From contig NZ_BONE01000029.1 in assembly GCF_016862555.1 (NCBI RefSeq), positions 1 through 64,000 on the forward strand: a stretch of DNA of 64,000 nucleotides, given 5' to 3'. Below, piece by piece: positions 28,756-37,165 of the stretch. Source of the DNA: Asanoa siamensis (GTDB lineage Bacteria > Actinomycetota > Actinomycetes > Mycobacteriales > Micromonosporaceae). The notes beneath the pieces are model-generated. The model made no database searches and was not told where the DNA came from. It saw nothing but the letters and a program-made list of their open reading frames with translations. A program made the position numbers and the translations under genes. The first letter of the stretch is position 1, and the number at the start of each line of letters is the position of its first letter.

Positions 28756-29373
28756 ACCGCCGATGACACCGGTCCAGCGCCGCGAGAGATCGTGCGGCAC
28801 GCCGAGGGTGTCGAGGATCTTGCCAGCGACGAAGTCGACGAGTTGCGCCGCCGTCGCCGTGGCACCCGCACCGTAGAAGCCCGGACTCGCCGGCAGCACC
28901 ACCGCGCCGGCCGCGTCCAGTTCCAGCAGATGCAGCAGGTGACTGCGGGTCACGGGGGTCTCCCGGGGCACCAGCACCGTCGGACGGCCCTCCTTGAGAC
29001 TGACCTCGGCCGCGCGCTGCAGCAGGTCCTTCGACAACCCCAGCGCGATCCCGGCGCAGGCGGCCGTGCTCGCCGGCACCACCACCATCCCCTTCGCCGG
29101 GTAGGAGCCGCTGCTCGGCCCCGCCGCGAGGTCACCGGCCGGCCAGAACCCCACGTCGGCGCCGCCCAGGTCGCGGCCGAGCCAGCCGGCCAGGTCGTCC
29201 TTCCAGTGCGCGTCCCGGAACGGCGCCCCGGTCTCGTCGAGGATCGTCAGCCGGGCGGCCCGCGAAACCACGAGATCGACAGGCTCCCCGGCATCGAGCA
29301 ACCCCCGCAGCACCGAAGCCGCATATGGCGTACCAGATGCTCCCGAGACTCCTACCACCCACGGCGTTCGCAT
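28738..29373 (-). CDS. mqnM: UbiX-like flavin prenyltransferase (MqnM)
   Basis: A 211-residue flavoprotein. GVSGASGTPYAASVLRGLL at the N-terminus is the flavin-binding UbiX signature, with VVVPASTAACAGIALGLS and VLVPRETPVTRSHLLHLLEL further on. UbiX enzymes add dimethylallyl phosphate to FMN to make prenyl-FMN, the cofactor for UbiD decarboxylases. The cognate UbiD-like gene (mqnL) is about 2 kb away, so service to menaquinone synthesis is the natural reading. The ATG at 29373 is divergent from the terpene synthase, 59 nt away. Confidence 0.88.
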   Translation of the reverse strand: MRTPWVVGVSGASGTPYAASVLRGLLDAGEPVDLVVSRAARLTILDETGAPFRDAHWKDDLAGWLGRDLGGADVGFWPAGDLAAGPSSGSYPAKGMVVVPASTAACAGIALGLSKDLLQRAAEVSLKEGRPTVLVPRETPVTRSHLLHLLELDAAGAVVLPASPGFYGAGATATAAQLVDFVAGKILDTLGVPHDLSRRWTGVIGGGPASG

Positions 29374-29432
29374 ACGGTCAAGCGTATGAGCCGGGGGTGC
29401 CCCACCCGGTCCAGCCCTCCGGAGGCCGCTGC

Positions 29433-30404
29433 ATGGTGACGCCCGGTCTGTTCTGCCCCATCCCCCCGCGGATCTCCCCGCACACCGATGACGTCGAGGA
29501 TTGGCTGGTCAGCTGGCTGGTCGAGCGCGGGGTGGCCGCCGAGACGGCGGGGCGGCTGCGGGACAGCGGTTTCGCCCGGTACGCGGGCCGCCTCTACCCC
29601 GACGCCAGCCCGGCTGACCTGCAGTTGGTCACGGCGCTGTTCACCTGGTTCTTCCTGCTCGACGACACGGTCGACGGGCATGCCACGCCGCCGCTGGAGC
29701 GGGTCCGGGCGACCGTCGACGGGGTCTTCGCCACGATCGACAGCGACGGCCGGCAGCCCGCGCCGGGCCTGAGCGAGCCGATGCGGGCGCTGCTGCTCGA
29801 CTCGTGGCGCCCGATCACCGGGACCCTGTCGGAGGTCTCGGTCGACCGGATCAACGACGCGTTCCGCCACCACCTCGACGGCATCCTGGTGGAGGCCAGC
29901 AACAAGTGGGTCGGCCGCCGGCCCGGCATCGTCGAATACATCCAGCTCCGCCGGGCCACCTCGGCGGCGTACGTGTCCTATGCCCTGATCGAGTTCGCCG
30001 GCGCCGGCCGGATGCGGATCCCGGAGGCGGTCTACCACCACCCGGTCCTGCGCGAGATCAGCGCGGCTGGCAACGACCTGCTCTCGTGGTTCAACGACCT
30101 GGTCTCGCTGGAGCGCGACGAGCGCACCTCGGCCGGGCACAACCTGGTGCTGGCCACCGCCCGGGAGCGCGGCCTGTCCAGGGACGCCGCGACGCTCGAG
30201 GTGATCGGCCGCTGGCAGGAGCGGATGACGCGGTTCGTCGAGTTGCGGGCGGCGGTGCCGGCCTTCGGAGCCCGCATCGACGCCGCGGTCCGCCGCTACG
30301 TCGAAGGTGTCGCCGACTCGGTCCGGGGCACGATCGACTGGTCGCTGGAGTCGCCCCGCTACCCGATGCCGCCGCTGGTCGAGGACTGGGTCAGCGCCAA
30401 CTGA
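29433..30404 (+). CDS. Class I terpene synthase
   Basis: A 323-residue terpene cyclase with GGAGG at 29421-29425, 7 nt before the ATG. The acidic metal-binding motif is DDTVD at 77-81 (WFFLLDDTVD) and the NSE triad is NDLVSLERD at 221-229. The FCPIPPRISP start and overall length fit bacterial sesquiterpene or monoterpene synthases. The product cannot be predicted. It is the only terpenoid gene here, with no P450 or prenyl-diphosphate synthase beside it, and it lies between genes for the prenyl steps of menaquinone synthesis. Its 3' end overlaps the convergent mqnP by 14 nt. Confidence 0.88.
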   Translation: MVTPGLFCPIPPRISPHTDDVEDWLVSWLVERGVAAETAGRLRDSGFARYAGRLYPDASPADLQLVTALFTWFFLLDDTVDGHATPPLERVRATVDGVFATIDSDGRQPAPGLSEPMRALLLDSWRPITGTLSEVSVDRINDAFRHHLDGILVEASNKWVGRRPGIVEYIQLRRATSAAYVSYALIEFAGAGRMRIPEAVYHHPVLREISAAGNDLLSWFNDLVSLERDERTSAGHNLVLATARERGLSRDAATLEVIGRWQERMTRFVELRAAVPAFGARIDAAVRRYVEGVADSVRGTIDWSLESPRYPMPPLVEDWVSAN

Positions 30405-31293
30405 GCCCTTGCAGGGCGGCCAGGTCGAGCAGGGCGAAGACGAACAGCACGATGCCGATCACGCCGTTGGCGGTGAAGAAGGCGCGGTTCACCCGCGACA
30501 GGTCCGTCGGCTTGACGATGCTGTGCTCGTAGACCAGGACGATCGCGGTGATCGCGACGCCGGTGAGCCAGAGCCAGCCCAGGTCGGCGAGCAGACCGAA
30601 CCAGACGTAGAACGCGACCGTCACCACGTGGGTGACCGCCGAGATGATCAGGGCGCCGCGGACGCCGTGCTTGACCGGCACCGAGCCGACGCCGATCCGG
30701 CGGTCGGCGTCGAGGTCCTGCACCGCGTAGATGCAGTCGAAGCCGCCGATCCAGGTGCCGACCGCGATGCCCAGCACGAACGCCGGCCAGGACCATTCGC
30801 CGGTCACGCCGATCCAGGCGCCGACCGGGGCCACCGCCTGCGCCGCCGCCAGGAAGAACTGCGGATAGTTCGTGAAGCGCTTCGCGTACGAGTAGATGAC
30901 CAGCAGGAACAGCGCGATCGGGGAGAGCACCAGGCAGAGCGGGTTGAGCGCGGCGGCGGCGCCCTCGAAGACGGCCAGCGAGACCAGCAGACCGACCCAG
31001 GCGGTACGCATGGAGACCGCGCCGGTGATCAGCTCGCGGTTCGCCGTACGCGGGTTCTGCGCGTCGATCCGGCGGTCGATGATCCGGTTCGCGGCCATCG
31101 CGACCGTCCGCGCCGACACCATGGCCAGGGTGATCAGCGCCAGTGTGCCCCACTGGACGTGGCCGCCGTCGAGCCGCATGGCGGCCAGAGCGGCGACGTA
31201 GGCGAACGGCAGGGCGAAGATCGAGTGCTCGATCATGACCAGCCGCATGAAGGCCCGTACCCGGTTCGGCGCCGGTGCCGCCACGGCCACCAT
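30391..31293 (-). CDS. mqnP: UbiA-family prenyltransferase (MqnP)
   Basis: A 300-residue membrane prenyltransferase. The first Asp-rich motif is AMAANRIIDRRIDAQNPRT and the second YAVQDLDADRRIGVGSVPVKHG, both typical of UbiA enzymes. About eight hydrophobic helices. In the futalosine pathway this enzyme prenylates 1,4-dihydroxy-6-naphthoate. Its ATG shares a base with the mqnL stop (TGATG), so the two are translationally coupled. Confidence 0.87.
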   Translation of the reverse strand: MVAVAAPAPNRVRAFMRLVMIEHSIFALPFAYVAALAAMRLDGGHVQWGTLALITLAMVSARTVAMAANRIIDRRIDAQNPRTANRELITGAVSMRTAWVGLLVSLAVFEGAAAALNPLCLVLSPIALFLLVIYSYAKRFTNYPQFFLAAAQAVAPVGAWIGVTGEWSWPAFVLGIAVGTWIGGFDCIYAVQDLDADRRIGVGSVPVKHGVRGALIISAVTHVVTVAFYVWFGLLADLGWLWLTGVAITAIVLVYEHSIVKPTDLSRVNRAFFTANGVIGIVLFVFALLDLAALQGLSWR

Positions 31294-32750
31294 CAGATGC
31301 CGTACTCCTTCCACCGCTTGTCGACCAACGCCGTGATCTCCGGCGACATGGTCATCTCGTCCGGCCAACCGCGGGTGTAGCCCTCGGTCGGCAGTTTCCG
31401 GGTGGCGTCGACGCCCGCCTTGCCACCCCAGAACTGCTGGTACGACGCGTGGTCCAGGTGATCGACCGGACCCTGCGTGAGCAGCAGGTCGTGCGCGTAG
31501 TCGACGTTGCCGAACGCGCGGAACGCGACCTCGGCGTAGTCGTGGACGTCGCAGTCGTCGTCGACGACCACGATCAGCTTGGACAGCGACAGCAGGTGCG
31601 CGCCCCAGATCGCGTTCATCACCTTCTGCGCGTGCTTCGGGTAGCGCTTGCGGATCGAGACGATCACGCAGTTGTGGAACACGCCGGCGGACGGCAGGTC
31701 GTAGTCGATGATGTCCGGGATCAGCAGCCGCAGCAGCGGCAGGAAGATCCGCTCGGTCGCCTTGCCGAGCCCGTGGTCCTCCTGCGGCGGCTTCGACGTG
31801 ATGATCGAGTGGTAGAGCGGGTCGCGCTGCATGGTGATGCACTCGACGTGCATGACCGGGAACGGCTCGACCGGTGTGTAGAAGCCGGTGTGGTCGCCGA
31901 ACGGGCCCTCGGGCAGCCGCTCGCCGGGCTCGATGTAGCCCTCCAGCACGATCTGCGCCTGCGCGGGCACCTGCAGCGGCACGGTCAGGCAGTCGACCAT
32001 CTCGACCCGCTCGCCGCGCAGGAAGCCCGCGAACAGGTATTCGTCGATGTCACCGGGCAACGGGGCGCTGGCGCTGTAGCTGACCACCGGGTCGGCGCCG
32101 ATCGCGATGGCCACCGGCAGCCGCTCGCCGCGCCGCTCCGCCACCGCGTGGTGCGCGGTCGAGTCCTTGTGGATCTGCCAGTGCATGCCGAGCGTGTTGT
32201 GCGAGTGCTGCTGCAGCCGATAGAGGCCCAGGTTGCGTTTGCCGGTCTCGGGGTGCTTGGTGTGGGTGAGGCCGAAGTTGTGGAAGATCCCGCCGTCGCC
32301 CGGCCAGACCTGGAGCCCCGGCAGCCGGTTGAGGTCGACGTCGGCGCCCTTGTAGACCACCTGCTGGCAGGGCGCCGTCTTGACCTTCTTCGGGGGTACG
32401 GACTTGAGCTGCATCACCTTGCCCAGGCCGTCCCGGATCCCCGACCAGCCCACCGGCAGGTCCGGCTTGACCAGCGCGCCGATCCGGTCGCCGATCTCGT
32501 CGAGCGACTCGACGCCGAGCGCCAGCGCCATCCGCCGCTCGGTGCCGAACAGGTTGACCGCCACCGGCATCTCGCCGCGGGTCGGCCGCTCGAACAGCAG
32601 AGCGGGGCCGCCGGCCCGGACGGTGCGGGTCACCACCTCGCTGATCTCCAGCGTCGGGTCGACCGGCACACCGACGCGCCGCAGCTCACCGGCGCTCTCC
32701 AGCGCGGCGACGAAGTCCTTGAGGTCCGGGTACGGGAAGTCGCGGGCCAT
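31293..32750 (-). CDS. mqnL: UbiD-family decarboxylase (MqnL)
   Basis: A 485-residue prenyl-FMN-dependent decarboxylase that would remove the carboxyl group of the prenylated dihydroxynaphthoate. Family features are RNLGLYRLQQHSHNTLGMHW, the EGPFGDHTGFYTPV loop with its acidic residues, and IWGAHLLSLSKLIVVVDDDC. Full length. The start ATG at 32750 has only a weak Shine-Dalgarno. It is the first gene of mqnL-mqnP; the cofactor-making mqnM lies downstream beyond the terpene synthase. Confidence 0.9.
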   Translation of the reverse strand: MARDFPYPDLKDFVAALESAGELRRVGVPVDPTLEISEVVTRTVRAGGPALLFERPTRGEMPVAVNLFGTERRMALALGVESLDEIGDRIGALVKPDLPVGWSGIRDGLGKVMQLKSVPPKKVKTAPCQQVVYKGADVDLNRLPGLQVWPGDGGIFHNFGLTHTKHPETGKRNLGLYRLQQHSHNTLGMHWQIHKDSTAHHAVAERRGERLPVAIAIGADPVVSYSASAPLPGDIDEYLFAGFLRGERVEMVDCLTVPLQVPAQAQIVLEGYIEPGERLPEGPFGDHTGFYTPVEPFPVMHVECITMQRDPLYHSIITSKPPQEDHGLGKATERIFLPLLRLLIPDIIDYDLPSAGVFHNCVIVSIRKRYPKHAQKVMNAIWGAHLLSLSKLIVVVDDDCDVHDYAEVAFRAFGNVDYAHDLLLTQGPVDHLDHASYQQFWGGKAGVDATRKLPTEGYTRGWPDEMTMSPEITALVDKRWKEYGI

Positions 32751-32800
32751 AGGTAGCAGTTTCGCCTATGACCGAGGCCGCTCCGTCCCGGCCCCCTGTT

Positions 32801-33916
32801 TCAGAAGGTCAGGTCGTTCGCGGACTCGGGCAGGCCGGTGGACGGGCCGAGGTAGACCCGCTGTGGGTAGATGCCCTCGAGGGGGTCGATCACCCTGGTC
32901 ACCGCGCCGCGCAGGTCGACGACCCAGTACTCGTCGGACTCGGTGCGCGGGTCGGACGTGCGCAGCACGAGGTGGTCCTCGTCGGCCCAGCCGACGAAGA
33001 CGCCGTTGCGCGACATCGCGACCCGCGCCCGCACCTCGCCGGTCTCCGGATCGACCACCACGACGTGCATCGGCCCGGGCTCGAACATCGGTCGGGCCAG
33101 GGCCAACCGGCCACCCGGCGAGAGCACCGGCGTGTCCCAGAGCCTGCCGTCCGGGAGGGGCAGGGTGCGCCGCAGCGTGCCGTCGAGCCCGTAGAACCGG
33201 ATCCCGTTGGGCACCTCGGTGGCGCCCTCGCCGGCCAGCAGCATGGCGAAGCCTGTCGAGTCGGCGGTCGGCACCGGGCCTTCGCCGCCCGCCAGGTCCG
33301 GGAGCGGCAGGAACTGGGCCCGCAGGGTCTCCGCGTCGACCACGACCACGCCGGGCGGCCCCGCCTTCGGCTGCAGGTGGAACAGGATCCGCCGGCCGTC
33401 CGGCGTCCACCTGCCGTCGGCGGTGGTGCCGGGGAACCCGGCGACCTGGCCGGCCGCGACCCACCGGGTCGCGCCGCTGTCGCGGTCCAGGACGCCGACC
33501 CGCGCCGGCTTGCCGAAGCTGTCGTCGCCGTCGCTGACGAGCACCCGATCGCCGTCGGGGGACGGCACCGCCGACCGCACGTCTATGCGGCGGTAGGTGC
33601 CGGTCTCCCGGTCGAGCAGCAGCGAGTAGCTGTCGCCCGGGCCTGGATCGTCGATCTTCGGATCGTCGATGTCGCTGTAGGTCAGTATCGCCGTCCCGCC
33701 GGGGCCGGCGGCCACCTGGCTGCCCCGCTGTCCGGCGCCCCCGAGAGCCACGCCGGCGAGCGCCACGCAGGCCAGCGCGAGGCCCGCGCCGATCCGGGCG
33801 CGACGGCTGCGCCGGGCTTTGGTCAGGGCCGCGCCGGCCAACTCCGGCGGCGGCCCACCGTCGTCGGCCAGCCGCTCGAACGTCTCCCGCAACGCTCCCG
33901 CCAGTCGATCGGTCAT
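32801..33916 (-). CDS. Membrane-anchored TolB/WD40-like propeller, partner of the ECF sigma factor
   Basis: A 371-residue protein. An N-terminal cytosolic segment of about 35 residues (LAGALRETFERLADDGGPPP) is followed by one transmembrane helix (IGAGLALACVALAGVALGG). The rest is an extracellular beta-propeller-like domain with repeated strands such as VRSAVPSPDGDRVLVSDGDD and GRWTPDGRRILFHL. Its ATG overlaps the sigma-factor stop as ATGA. The position and one-helix topology suggest it senses something outside and controls the sigma factor. I see no zinc-binding anti-sigma motif (HxxxCxxC), so that role is inferred from context. Confidence 0.72.
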   Translation of the reverse strand: MTDRLAGALRETFERLADDGGPPPELAGAALTKARRSRRARIGAGLALACVALAGVALGGAGQRGSQVAAGPGGTAILTYSDIDDPKIDDPGPGDSYSLLLDRETGTYRRIDVRSAVPSPDGDRVLVSDGDDSFGKPARVGVLDRDSGATRWVAAGQVAGFPGTTADGRWTPDGRRILFHLQPKAGPPGVVVVDAETLRAQFLPLPDLAGGEGPVPTADSTGFAMLLAGEGATEVPNGIRFYGLDGTLRRTLPLPDGRLWDTPVLSPGGRLALARPMFEPGPMHVVVVDPETGEVRARVAMSRNGVFVGWADEDHLVLRTSDPRTESDEYWVVDLRGAVTRVIDPLEGIYPQRVYLGPSTGLPESANDLTF

Positions 33917-34437
33917 CGCGACGCGGCCTCCTTCGTGGCGTGCCGGGTGAGCTCCGGGGCGAGCTCGCGCAGCCGGGCGAGGGCGCGGGCGGCCTGGCTG
34001 CGCACGGTCGACTCGGCGCAGCCGAGCACCTCGGCGATCTCCGCGTCGGACCGGTCCTCGAAGTAGCGCAGCACCAGCACCGCCCGGTGCTTCGGCGCCA
34101 GCCGCGTCAGCGCCTGGCGCAGGGCGAGGTGCAGGTCGACGGTGGCGGTCGGGTCACCGGCGACGGCCCGCTCCGGCACCGCGGCGGTGCTCACCTCCGC
34201 CCGCCGGCGCAGGCTGCGCCACCAACTCGTCTGCTGGCGGTAGAGCGCGGTGCGCAGGTAGGCCTCGGGCGCGCCGGTGCGGATCCGCGGCCAGTGCCGC
34301 GCCCCCTTGACGAGCACGGTCTGCAACAGGTCCTCGGCCTGCTGGCGATGCCCGGTCAGCGCGAGCGCGGTGCGGAACAGCGCGTGCGACCGGGCCGCGA
34401 CGAAGTCGCCGAACTCGGCCTCGAGATCAGCGTCCAT
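33913..34437 (-). CDS. SigE-family ECF RNA polymerase sigma factor
   Basis: A 174-residue sigma-70 family protein with region 2 at about 8-75 (FVAARSHALFRTALALTGHR, QAEDLLQTVLVKGARHW) and region 4 at about 110-165 (LTRLAPKHRAVLVLRYFEDR, SDAEIAEVLGCAESTVRSQ). It fits the actinobacterial SigE family of ECF factors. The ATG at 34437 gives the usual N-terminus; an ATG at 34449 has its ribosome site too close. It is coupled to the downstream propeller gene, its likely regulator. Confidence 0.87.
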   Translation of the reverse strand: MDADLEAEFGDFVAARSHALFRTALALTGHRQQAEDLLQTVLVKGARHWPRIRTGAPEAYLRTALYRQQTSWWRSLRRRAEVSTAAVPERAVAGDPTATVDLHLALRQALTRLAPKHRAVLVLRYFEDRSDAEIAEVLGCAESTVRSQAARALARLRELAPELTRHATKEAASR

Positions 34438-34521
34438 GCGCCTGCCCATCCCTCATACCCCTGACAACGCCCCCCGCACGGCCGCTGCTGCTTCGCCGGC
34501 GGAAGGATTTCAGGGACGAGG

Positions 34522-37083
34522 TCAGGACAGGTAGAAGCCCGCCTGGTCGACGAGGACGTCGACGGTGCTCTTGCCGCCGTTGTAGACCAGGAAAGAGTCC
34601 TCGCCGAGTCCGGCGGTGAACAGGCTCGCGACGGTCTGGCCCGCGGCGAAGTTCAGCACGGACTGGGTCGGGCGGTCCTGGCCGTCCGGGTAGACGGTGA
34701 GGTAGCCGCTGCGCTGCGCGCCGGTCGCGGTCAGGTTCGCCACCACCGCCGTCCGCGGGCCGCAACCGATCGCCCCGCACGCGGCGGTGTCCACCCGGAC
34801 CCGGACCGTCTGCCCCGGGCCGACCGGCGTCGACGTCGAGCGGGTGTCGAGCAACCGGGTCGGTGAGGTCGGCAGGTAGGCGTCGCCGGCACCCGGAGCG
34901 AACCAACCCGCCAGGTCCACGATCAGCTGCACGGTGCCCTTACCGGTGTGGGCGAACGCCACCTTCCCGTCCACCACCGGCGCGATGACCATGTTGTTCA
35001 CCGTCTGGCCGCTCACGAAGTTCAGGTTCGACGCGGTCGGCACAGCCGCGCCCGGCGGGAACGCCGTGAACAGGCCCGTGTTCGTCGGGCTCGTCGCCGT
35101 CAGGTTGACGACCGCGGCCGTGGTGCCGGCCGGCAGCCGCGACGACAGGTCGACCGTCACCGTCCCATGAGGACCGATCGGAGCCCCGGCGCGGGTGTCC
35201 AGGACCCGGGCCGGCGCCGCTGCGGCCAGACCGTTGCCGGTGTTGGCGTAGTAGCCGGCCAGGTCCGCGAGCACGTGCACGGCGCCGCGACCGCCGTTGC
35301 GGACCCGGACCTTGCCGTCGTTCACCTTCACCGTGACCAGGTTCGCGATCGTCTGACCGGCCGCGTAGTTGAGGTTCGACGCGGTCGGTTCGGCATCCCC
35401 GGCAGGGTAGACCTTCAGATAGCCGGACGCCGACGACCCCGTGGCCGTGATGTTGAGGACGACCGCGCTCGCGCCGGCGGCGGCCGCCGGCACGGCGAAC
35501 TCGACCTCCGCGTCGGGACCCACCGGGCTCGCGCCAGGCGCACCGAGCGCCGACCGGGTGTCCAGCACCCGCTGCGGCGGCACGGCGTTGTAGTTGGCGC
35601 CGAGGACCGTGCAGGTCGGCTGGTCCGGGCCTGCGTGCCACGCGCCCCGGAAGCCGTCAGGACTGACGATCACCTTCGCGCAGGCCTGGCCCGCACGCGC
35701 GAAGGCGAGCCGCGCGCTCCCGGTCCGGTTGACGATCGGTCGTTCGTCGCCGGTCGCGAAGCTGTAGGTGCCGATCGGCCCGTCCGCGGTCCAGCCGTTC
35801 GTCACGCCGGCGGTGACCACTGTCTCCAGTGGACCGCTATCCGGCGCGGGCGCGATCGTGGCCGTGGCGACCATGCCGGCCGGCATGAGTTCGACGGCGC
35901 CGCGGTCGACGTACCCACCGCCGCTGTTCGGGCTGTCGGGCTTGTCGGCGTGGGCGTTGCCGCGCAGGTCCCGCGCCTGGATCCCGGGCGCGGTGGCCAG
36001 CGCCGAGTCGATGACCGGCGAGGTCGCCCGCGGGACCCAGCCGTTGACGGGGCCGGCGAGGTCGGGCTCCGCGTTGATGTCGTGCGCGCCCTGGCCGGTA
36101 GCGGCGTGGAACGCGGCCTGGTTCGCGTAGGTCGCCCCGTCCCACGCGTAGGACGCGCCGCCGTGCACCGGGTTGACCACGTTGTAGTCGACCCGGCTGT
36201 CGGTGCTCGCGGCACCGGCGACCGTCAGGGGCGTCACGCTCGCCGGGTCGGGTCGTGGCAGCAGGACGCACCTGTTCGGATACGAGGAAAGCGAATGGAG
36301 CAGGGTGCTCACGACCGAGTTGTAGAGCGCGAACCCGCCCGAGGATCCCGTGACCGTCACGGCGTCGAGGCAGTCGGTCGCGACGGTGTTGTTGGTGATC
36401 GTGGTCCGCGGAGCGTCGGCGACCGCGATCCCGGGGCCGACCGGCGCGGTCGCGCCCGTCCGGAGCACCTGTGCCGTGTTGCCGGCGAGCAGCGTGTCGG
36501 TGGCACCCGACGTGACCGCGAACACGGGTGCGCCGGCGGTGGTGGATCCCGCCATCGCGCTGACCGTCACCCGACGGGAGCCGTCCTTGATCTGGACGGC
36601 GGCGACACCGTCCGCGGTCACGCTGCCATTGGTGATCGTGACGTCGCTGGAGTTCTCGATGACCACGGGTGCGCCCGGGTGCAGCAATCGCCCGATCGAG
36701 AACCCGTCGATGACGACGTTGCTCACCCCGGAGAGCAGGAAAGCCGGCCCGTCGCCCGGCAGCACCGTGACGCGACGGTTCGGCCCTCGGTACGCGCTGA
36801 AAGTGATGGGCCTGCCGGGCTGTCCGGACGGCACGACGACCGACTCGGTGTAGACGCCCTCGTCCACGGCGACGGTCTGGCCCGGCTGGACGACCTCGGC
36901 AGCGGCCCGGATCGTGCAGTAGGGGCGCGCCCGTGTCCCGTCGGCGTCGGCGCCGCAATCTGTGGAGACGTGGATGGTCGATGGCGGCTCGGCCGCCACC
37001 GCGGCACCGCCACCGAGCACCGGCAGGCCCACGGATGCCAGCACACCGACCGTGAACAGGCTGAGGCCGCGGCCAACCCGCAT
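34522..37083 (-). CDS. Secreted beta-helix/VLDTR protein, array copy A
   Basis: 853 residues. The signal peptide ends near AVAAEPP at 28-34. Residues 38-400 are a right-handed beta-helix, as the many N-x-(T/V) turns show (DVTITNG, TTITNNT), with a Cys pair near 43 and 56. It closes with RDLRGNAHADKPD...YVDRGAVE at 371-398, the choice-of-anchor-Q-like end. Residues 405-500 are PKD-like. The C-terminal modules start at RVLDTR 505-510, RVLDTR 626-631 and RLLDTR 743-748. The third contains CGAIGC at 769-774. This copy has its own promoter cassette and is the only gene of its unit. A binding or surface role is inferred. Confidence 0.85.
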   Translation of the reverse strand: MRVGRGLSLFTVGVLASVGLPVLGGGAAVAAEPPSTIHVSTDCGADADGTRARPYCTIRAAAEVVQPGQTVAVDEGVYTESVVVPSGQPGRPITFSAYRGPNRRVTVLPGDGPAFLLSGVSNVVIDGFSIGRLLHPGAPVVIENSSDVTITNGSVTADGVAAVQIKDGSRRVTVSAMAGSTTAGAPVFAVTSGATDTLLAGNTAQVLRTGATAPVGPGIAVADAPRTTITNNTVATDCLDAVTVTGSSGGFALYNSVVSTLLHSLSSYPNRCVLLPRPDPASVTPLTVAGAASTDSRVDYNVVNPVHGGASYAWDGATYANQAAFHAATGQGAHDINAEPDLAGPVNGWVPRATSPVIDSALATAPGIQARDLRGNAHADKPDSPNSGGGYVDRGAVELMPAGMVATATIAPAPDSGPLETVVTAGVTNGWTADGPIGTYSFATGDERPIVNRTGSARLAFARAGQACAKVIVSPDGFRGAWHAGPDQPTCTVLGANYNAVPPQRVLDTRSALGAPGASPVGPDAEVEFAVPAAAAGASAVVLNITATGSSASGYLKVYPAGDAEPTASNLNYAAGQTIANLVTVKVNDGKVRVRNGGRGAVHVLADLAGYYANTGNGLAAAAPARVLDTRAGAPIGPHGTVTVDLSSRLPAGTTAAVVNLTATSPTNTGLFTAFPPGAAVPTASNLNFVSGQTVNNMVIAPVVDGKVAFAHTGKGTVQLIVDLAGWFAPGAGDAYLPTSPTRLLDTRSTSTPVGPGQTVRVRVDTAACGAIGCGPRTAVVANLTATGAQRSGYLTVYPDGQDRPTQSVLNFAAGQTVASLFTAGLGEDSFLVYNGGKSTVDVLVDQAGFYLS

Positions 37084-37118
37084 GTCGTTACCCCCGCGTC
37101 GCGAAAATGATCAAGCGG

Positions 37119-37154
37119 ATCGTAACGAGCGGATCGGCCGCGGCCCATGGCCGA
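37119..37154 (-). promoter_or_regulatory. Array promoter/operator cassette, copy A
   Basis: Reading leftward, the inverted repeat TCGGCCA-N7-CGGCCGA (37134-37154, one mismatch) overlaps a -35-like TGGGCC (37142-37147). A 17-bp spacer leads to the -10 TACGAT at 37119-37124. The ATG follows at 37083, with GGGGG as Shine-Dalgarno. The same cassette precedes copies F and J. Confidence 0.7.
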
Positions 37155-37165
37155 ACGGCCAGGGA

